Shown in pieces: positions 57,421 through 64,000 of a stretch of DNA of 64,000 bases; position 1 is the stretch's first letter; the number at the start of each line of letters is the position of its first letter. The notes beneath the pieces were generated by a model that made no database searches, was not told the DNA's origin, and was given only the letters and a program-made list of their open reading frames with translations. The translations under genes were made by a program, and so were the position numbers. The DNA lies in contig NC_058061.1 in NCBI RefSeq assembly GCF_020085105.1, positions 7,659,284-7,723,283 of the forward strand, read 5' to 3'. The DNA comes from Siniperca chuatsi (Eukaryota; Chordata; Actinopteri; Centrarchiformes; Sinipercidae).

Positions 57421-59729
57421 GTTTGCAGGTTAAAGTTAAGAATTTTTCTTAATCTTTCACTCTAAAATGTCACTTTAGCAGATAAAGTGACCTACAGGTC
57501 GTAACCTACAGACTGTTGATGGGTCACAAGGGGATAGTTCAATGTGTGAAACCACAATGGGAGATCACAGTTTCACCACTAGAGGGCAGGCAGGTCCGTC
57601 ACAACAGCCTGTTAAACCAGGATTCATCATGATGCTGTATATCAGCTGTGTTTTAACCCTGCTGACCCTCAGAAGAGGCCGTTCAACATGACGTTCATCG
57701 TGGCGGTGAAAAGAGTTTGGAGAGGCTCCAACCTGTTGTCACTACTTTCTAACAATAGGCGTGTGCTGTGCTGCCGATAAGGACTTATCCTTTTAACCGG
57801 CAAAGCTATTGTTGGAGGGCCGTGTTTTGTTTTTTCCTCTGTCAGGAAAAAAAGCCAAAGAGATAAGCGGTAAAGTACACAGATCACAATAACAGACGGA
57901 TACAAAACAGTAAGAATGAACAGACTGCTTTACATGCCTAACGGACAACATTAACCACAGTCAGTGGTTAGTTTGTATACGGTTTGTTTACATGAATGCT
58001 ACTGTGCTGACAAAAAAAGTAGAAAAAAGGGAAAATGTGATCTAAAAATACAGGAATTAAAGAAATGACAGGCCTGTATAAAACACTGGCCAAAAAACTG
58101 CTTGTCTATGAAACAGGCTTAAGTAAGTGTGCATCGTATGTAGTTGTTTTAATGCAAATCTAGTTGCTTTAACCTGAATTTAAAAGCCTGACCAGGAACA
58201 GGGGCTGCTTAGCTGCAGCTAGACATTATATTTGTTGTATTTCTTCTTCCTTTGAAACAATTTTTATGTTTATTTATCAAGCAACACACAAACAATAAAT
58301 AAAAAGTAACAAACATGCTGCTAAGTTTCAGACCTGATTCGTTTTAAAAGACAACTGTAGAAAGCTGTAAGCTCTTCCCTTTGGACAGTAAATGATACAA
58401 TATGTTAAAGGTTATAATACAATAGAAATTGATCCATAAAAGATTTCTTTTTATTTTTTTATAAATTGTCAATAAATCTCTTGAAAAGACCAAAAGAAAA
58501 TCACTGTCCTCCTACAAAATAAAGCTGAATGATTTTGATAAGTGCAGTAGGTTAAAGTCGGTGAAGAGTATGATCAGTTTTCACAGCCATTATTTCCAGC
58601 TCTCAGTGTTTGTATCATTTGACACTAAATTGCCTTTTTTGTCATCTAAACATGTTTATGACTTTCTAGCCTGCGGTCTCTGAGGAGTCTCTGTGTTTGC
58701 GTCATCATGCCGGTAACACGAGGACTTCCAGTACTTTTTCAACAACAGGCTTGAATGTCCTCCTGCTCCCATTATTGTCTGAGAGGTATTTTCATATTTG
58801 CTGTGTGCATATTTGTGAACAGTGTTTCACGTTCTGAAAGAAGAGCTATTTAAAGGTACGACCGTTTCCTTCTGGCAGCAGATCAGTCAACTAGTTTTTT
58901 TGTTTTCCTTGACTCTGTCCAGGTAGCAATAAGACGTCGCCCATTTACCATCAATATCCAGCATGTGACACTTCCTGGTCTGAGAAACGAACAAAATAAA
59001 ATAAACAAAACCAAACAAACTGTCGCGTGTCTTTCCCTCAGTCTTCTGCTGTGATCTAGACTTGACTTCCCTTTGGCTAGAACTTGAATTTATGAAACAT
59101 ATCTTCCTTTCTGAGTGACTAGTTGATGTTTTTGTGTGTCTTTTACCGTCTTCTCTCCTTTTAATCATCTTCTATTTTCACAAAAACGTATCTCTTCAAA
59201 ATGAACTTGAAATGTTCACTGTCGATAAACCCTCTGACTTCACCTCACCAAGTCCTGACAGGACTCACGGTAACACAGACCACACTGTCAAATCATCACC
59301 ATAGCACCGCGCTGACTCACTTCTTGACGGGGGTGAATCAGCCGACACGCTGTCCCTGCTCTCACTTTGGTGATTTGGGCTGCTGGGAAGGCGAGGACGG
59401 GACCTGCGATTCTGGACTCGCCACAATGACTGCAGGCATTTCTAAGAAGCCACAGCCTGTTTTACTGAGTGTGTGTGTTTCTGTACAGTATGTTCAAGGT
59501 TGTATTTTGTCTACTCGGCAAAACTCGCAGACAAAATCTGAATAAAAACAATGGAAGCAATGCACAACTGCATGGAGATGTAAAACATGCTTTAAAGGAA
59601 AGTTCTGCTTTATTACAACTTACTTTTACAGTTTGGCTTTCATTCAGTTAAGCATATATTTGTATTTTTTTAATTGTTTATGTTGTATGTTTTATATGTT
59701 CATAGTACATAGAAGTATGTATATTTTAG

Positions 59730-60085
59730 AGGTGAAATGATTAGTCCATTAAATGATGATTAGAGTTTCCCCTCAGGGATCAACAAAGTATTTCTGATTA
59801 GTTGATCGATAGAAAATGAATCGCAGACTAACTATTTTGATATTAAAGTCATTTTTTTTTCAAGCAAAAATGTCAAACTTTTTGTGCTTCCAGCCTCAAA
59901 TGTGAAGATTTGCTGCTTTTCTTTGTTAAACACAATTGTGAACTGAATATCTTTGGGTTTTGGACTGTTTATCACATAAAATGAAGCAATTTAAATGGGC
60001 TTTTTTTTTTGCCATTTTCTAGATAAAACAATTAATTGATTAATCAAAAAAATTAACAAATATAATCGTTAGTTGCAGCTCTAGT
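59730..60085. repeat. Family A MITE-like repeat, copy 12, with a small insert
   Basis: Contains TGTGAAGATTTGCTGCTTTT, GGGTTTTGGACTGTTTATCA and the end AATCGTTAGTTGCAGCTCTA. A 32-bp LINE-tail-like insert at 59764-59795 interrupts it. Confidence 0.8.
59764..59795 (+). mobile_element. Minimal LINE-tail insertion with target-site duplication
   Basis: AGTTTCCCCTCAGGGATCAA then CAAAGTATTTCT is the usual last segment of many fish LINEs. It is flanked on both sides by GATTAG (59758-59763 and 59796-59801), and removing the insert with one GATTAG restores continuous family A text. Confidence 0.75.
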
Positions 60086-60530
60086 ATATTATACTAAAAT
60101 TATGATTATATTTGGTATTAATCTTTCCTTATGTGTGCGAATACACATGCATATATTTATAGTATTTAAGACAGGTGATAGATGTAAAGCTGTTTAGCGT
60201 GCATGTGTGTAGGATTAGTTAAAAGATGGAAAAGTCTATGAGGCATGACTTGAAAATAAGCATTTGACCTTATTAATGCAGAATAGGACATAAAGTCGGT
60301 AATACACCAGCCTGAATGTAACTTTTGTTTGGATAATAAGCACCTGCCCTCTTATTGTAATCCATAACTCTTCAAATAAACCAACATTCAATGTTTTTCT
60401 GCCTCTTGGACTTGTGAGTAAAATACTGGTTTAAATCCCAAGAAAGTTGGATTAATTAAATGGAACAAGAGAAGTCAAAACTGGAAACTGGAAGTAGAAA
60501 TCTGGTAAATCAGCCTCTACAATAACAATA

Positions 60531-60602
60531 GAATTTAAAATCCTTCTCCTCACCGATAAAGCTCTTAATGGTCAGGCACCATTGTATCTTAAAGAGCTCA
60601 TA
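60531..60602 (+). mobile_element. LINE ORF2 coding fragment
   Basis: One frame reads EFKILLLTDKALNGQAPLYL and continues KELI, matching the TYKALHGLAPSYL block near the C-terminus of fish L2-type LINE polyproteins. Only about 24 codons remain. Confidence 0.7.
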
Positions 60603-60920
60603 ATACTGTTGCCTATTTACACATCCAGCAGACACAGAGACACATTATCATCCTTATGAAGTCATATTTGATGATATCTATCTGATGAACGTAAGTCCAA
60701 TCTTCACTCTCTCTTAGCTCTGTTTTTGGTCTCTACCAACTCTCTACCAACTGTGTGGTGCTGAGCAGGGAGGGTACAGTGGGTTTTTAGAGCTGCCTGC
60801 TGTGTCTGGAAACGACGCTATGAGAGCGATGAGAGCGAACCAAAGTAGTAAAGTTGTGGCCGTGGTCAGTCATTTGATTAATTGTTAATAAAATTACTGA
60901 TTAGTGCAGCTTTAAAAATC
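60603..60920 (-). repeat. Family H element, copy 3
   Basis: Minus strand begins TAAAGCTGCACTAATCAGTA, as in the 15.9-kb copy. It also contains CCTATTTACACATCCAGCAG in common with the 55.6-kb copy. Confidence 0.6.
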
Positions 60921-60940
60921 TGATCGTCTGATTGCTCATG

Positions 60941-60946
60941 TTTATT
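60941..60946 (-). terminator. pgs1: Candidate polyadenylation signal of pgs1
   Basis: TTTATT on the plus strand gives AATAAA on the minus strand, about 160 bases after the pgs1 stop codon. Confidence 0.45.
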
Positions 60947-61106
60947 CCCCAGTTGGACTCCCCCACCCCCCACCCCACCCCACTAAAAAGAAAACAAGAC
61001 CCAGGTTGTAATAAACCAAAATTATCCTTTAACAAAATAAACAAATTGAGTAAATGTCATGTGTAGTGAGTGTATACTTGTCTGTGTGTTACCACCTGGT
61101 GGCATC

Positions 61107-63643
61107 TCAGAAGAAATTCTTGATGAGGGGAGTGACTAGTTTCACCCACAGCTTGACGTGGCGGTCCGGCCGCTCAAACGTAGATCCGGACACCTCAGTG
61201 GAGCGCTGGTACAACATCTCCTGCTCCTGAGAGGCACACAGTTTAAAACACAGGTGTGTATTCAGTGGAGTTGCATAGTCATTCATCATTTCTGGCTGCG
61301 GTTAAAGGAAAAAAGGGCCGACCTCCTGCAGGTGGCTCTGCAGTTCCTCGTTTTCCGTTACTATGGCGATTTGGGCCTCCAGGTCACGGTGAACTGAGCG
61401 GTAACCAAAATTAGGGGAGCCAATTAGAGTGAGGCAAGGCCGATCCTGCCCCTGGAGGTAATACCACAGACCTGTAGGAGAGGAAAAAAGTGGAGTGAGC
61501 CAGTGAGGAGGTAATGCTTCAGAGAGCCGTTTCCAGCAGGGATTTCTGTCGGCCCAGACCACAACTAAAAGGAAGCACATGCAGAAATCCCCACCGTCGA
61601 TCCAAAACCCCAAAGTATGAGAGAGAGTGAGTGTACACATCCTTGTCCTCAGGCTACGACAGAATGACTGTACAAGCCCTCTCCTCTCATGCTAAATACC
61701 ACTGTGACCACAAGAAGAACAGCAGAGCAGGGAAAAGAACAGCAAGAGTAATGCGTTTTATTATTTTCACCAAGCCAAACAAAACTAGTCTGGACGGTGA
61801 GCCCTGGCTTAGACTGTAATCTCTTGAAAGACATGCTGATGTGGGAGTTCGTGCTGAAACAATCAGTCGATTAATCGATCTACAGAAAGTCGAACAGAAA
61901 TATGAACTACAGTAACCATAGCTATCGACCGCTATCGCGCTGCCCGAAGAACCCCTTATTTTTGGTGATTACGTTTTGAATAAATAACACACAATTCAAA
62001 ACAAACCCCAAGGAGATAAACCGGTAGCCTGGTACCAGACCTCTGACTGAATCACCCCCCATATTTGTTCTGACATTCGTACAGATCTGGTGCTATTGTG
62101 CTTAGCGACGGCTGTTTTAACCCATTGGAGAAACTGTTCATTAATCACGGTTTTGTCTGTTTAATCAATATTAAGAACATCAACGTCATCTTCCTGCTTA
62201 GCTAACATCATCCCTGAAAAACAGCAAAAGAAAAACTGCCACAAAATTTACGACAACCGTCAAGGAAGAGATTGATGCAGCGGTACAGGTTGTCAATTTA
62301 CAGAAATAACAATTCCTACACTCTACCCTTTCTTAGATTGTCCTGAAAACTTATGGCTCCAGCAGCCACTACCACATCTTCCGTGTTAACTGAAAATCAC
62401 TACTGATTAGTTAGGGCAAAGCAAAACGCCCCACCTGCCAAATATTCGGTTTCCTGCTTCTCAAATGTAAAAACTTATAAGTGGGGTGCTTTTTATACAT
62501 ACAGATGATGTATTGAGAAATGTAGCAGTTTTTGTCACATGATCTGTATTTAATCATTGACTATCACTAGAAGCTTTAAAGGTCCAGTATGTAGGATTTT
62601 GTGGAATCTAGTGGTGAAATTGCAGTTTGCAACCATTTGAATACCGCTCGCCTCACCCTCCCCTTTTAAGCGTGTAGGAGAAACTACGGTGGCCACGAAA
62701 CTCACTAAAAACGCGAAAGGCCCTGTCTAGAGCCAGTGGATGGTTTGTCCATTCTGGGCTACTGTAGAAACATGGCAGTGCAACATGGCGACCTTCATGG
62801 AAGGGGACAGGCTCCCTCTGTAGATAAAAACAGCTTATTCTAAGGTAATGAAAACACAACGATTCTTATTTTCAGGTGATTATACACTAATGAAAACAAA
62901 CTTACAAATATTATATTCCATTCTGCCAATAGCTCCTCCTAAATGTTACACACTGGACCTTTAAAAGCACACACCTGTTGCTGATCATGTGATGACCTGA
63001 CCACAATGCAAAACACGTTGTTCGCTCACAGATTTATATGTACAACTGAACTAATAAATCAAGACAATATAAACATTCCTGATGTGGTCAATGCTTATAT
63101 TGTCACTGCTATTCTCTCTTCTCTATCATTGTAATTTAAATATCTTTAGGTTTTGGACTGTTGTTCTGACAAAAATAAGTAATCTGAAGTCATCTTCTTG
63201 GGATCTGGGAAATTGTGATGGGCATTCAGACATTTTATGCACTAAACGATAAATTGAAAAAGTAATCGACAGAAGAATATGATAATTAGTTGAAGCCCTA
63301 GTGGGAATTGTGAGTGTTGATACAGTTATGTGTGCTTTTGTTTCATCCCACCTTTAGCGTGGAAGGTCCACTGTGATCTGTGGTACTCATGCAGGTGTAC
63401 TCTCTCCTGCTGGCCCAGCTGGCACACCTGGTTGTAAAACTGTTTGGCGATGTGGATGTAAGCTGCAGGGATCGCTCCGGCGACTCCCTTGGCTCCGAAG
63501 AACCCGTTGACCTCGGGGGAGGCGGTGAGGATGCGGTACCTGGCTCCAGCCCCGAGCACCAGCCGCATGTACGCCTGGGTCAGGTTAAAGTAACCCGATG
63601 TTAGAAACACAGTGGAGTCTGGCCCGGCATCTGTCAGCAGGCG
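61107..63643 (-). CDS. pgs1: CDP-diacylglycerol-glycerol-3-phosphate 3-phosphatidyltransferase, last three exons (partial)
   Basis: Mitochondrial enzyme of the phospholipase D superfamily. It makes phosphatidylglycerophosphate, the first committed step to phosphatidylglycerol and cardiolipin. Exons in coding order on the minus strand: 63643-63352, 61471-61323, 61226-61107; phases agree (97 codons plus 1 base, then 2 plus 49 codons, then 40 including stop), giving the C-terminal 186 residues of a protein of about 550. Visible: LTSGYFNLTQAYMRLVLGAG, SPEVNGFFGAKGVAGAIPAA, the second HxK motif (WTFHAKGLWYYL) with downstream GSPNFGYRSVHRDLEAQ, and the terminus VKLVTPLIKNFF. The 63643 acceptor (AACCTCCAG) is inferred. 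The 5' exons lie beyond the window. It is convergent with cyth1. Confidence 0.93.
62576..62964 (+). repeat. Family C element, full copy, in pgs1 intron
   Basis: Begins TTAAAGGTCCAGTATGTAGG and ends TGTTACACACTGGACCTTTA, an inverted terminal pair about 390 bp apart. The interior has AGCGTGTAGGAGAAACTACG and CATGGCAGTGCAACATGGCG. It is a common fish non-autonomous element. Confidence 0.85.
63120..63302. repeat. Family A MITE-like repeat, partial copy, in pgs1 intron
   Basis: TTTAGGTTTTGGACTGTTGT, ATCTGGGAAATTGTGATGGG and GATAATTAGTTGAAGCCCTA; only one end is kept. Confidence 0.7.
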
Positions 63644-64000
63644 CTGGAGGTTTAACAAGAAACGGAGAGTGAAGAAAGACATGTTTCAGCAGTGCTTCTA
63701 ATTCCTGACATTGTGAAAAATAGAACTTGTTGCTATGCTATTACCTGAGCTGGTTATTAGTGTTTTATTACAGCTCTATACATAGGGCTCATTAAAGAGC
63801 TCGTCGCATTTACTTATTGATAATAATAAATGTAACGTGATAACATGCTGTTTAATACAGCAGTGCATTTCCTTCCTCATGTTTGCTCAATTACTCTATG
63901 ACTGGTTTAAAATTCTGGACTTCTTGACTGGAGTTTGGTCTGATTTACTGGTTGAACGTCACTGGTTGTTGGAGCTATTCTCAGTTTAATTATATGAGAT
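63644..64000. other. pgs1: pgs1 intron, window edge
   Basis: After the acceptor side of the 63352-63643 exon I see no further coding sequence on either strand before the window ends. Confidence 0.55.

Larger units (their letters stand above)
55020..60940. other. Interval between convergent cyth1 and pgs1, no gene recognised
   Basis: Holds a family H fragment (about 55.63-55.86 kb), an L2-type LINE tail (about 57.20-57.42 kb), a family A copy split by a 32-bp insert (about 59.73-60.09 kb), a short LINE coding fragment (about 60.53-60.60 kb) and a second family H fragment. Human DNAH17, a very large gene, occupies this position; no dynein exon is visible. A minus-strand open frame at about 56.38-56.62 kb has no recognised homology. 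Confidence 0.6.

Overview
The window is vertebrate nuclear DNA, almost certainly from a ray-finned (teleost, probably percomorph) fish. Short exons have consensus GT/AG boundaries, and introns of 0.1-8 kb are filled with small non-autonomous DNA transposons, LINE tails and CA/GT microsatellites. Four genes can be reconstructed exon by exon. I see no operons, rRNA, tRNA, CRISPR array or viral gene.

Layout. 1-3.4 kb: repeat-rich flank. 3.5-9.04 kb (+): complete sfxn2 (mitochondrial sideroflexin-2), 11 coding exons, 320 aa. 9.7-13.0 kb: repeats, including a decayed Tc1-type transposon with long terminal inverted repeats. 13.05-26.4 kb (+): complete timp2 (metalloproteinase inhibitor), five exons, 220 aa, with a CpG-rich TATA promoter and a 7.9-kb first intron. 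26.4-36.9 kb: intergenic, with no gene I can support apart from a possible long timp2 3' UTR. 37.2 and 39.75-54.1 kb (+): cyth1 (cytohesin-1 ARF guanine-nucleotide exchange factor), complete from the 39.75-kb start. It has a candidate second first exon at 37.2 kb and the conserved 3-nt GG/GGG microexon at 52.66 kb. 55-60.9 kb: repeats. 61.1-63.6 kb (-): the last three coding exons of pgs1 (phosphatidylglycerophosphate synthase); the rest lies beyond 64 kb.

The order timp2(+) - cyth1(+) - pgs1(-) matches the order and orientation of human 17q25.3, except that USP36 and DNAH17 are missing between them. This fits one of two duplicated teleost regions after differential gene loss. The genes share no pathway: iron/heme homeostasis in mitochondria (sfxn2), extracellular protease control (timp2), ARF/phosphoinositide signalling at the plasma membrane (cyth1) and mitochondrial phosphatidylglycerol/cardiolipin synthesis (pgs1).

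I found no convincing new biological system. The most informative signals are the cytohesin microexon, the phase-compatible alternative cyth1 first exon, two long intronic hairpins, a GATA/GACA block beside the cyth1 promoter, and a 32-bp retro-insertion with a visible 6-bp target duplication. All exon models come from reading splice signals and protein similarity from memory; no alignment or transcript data were available.
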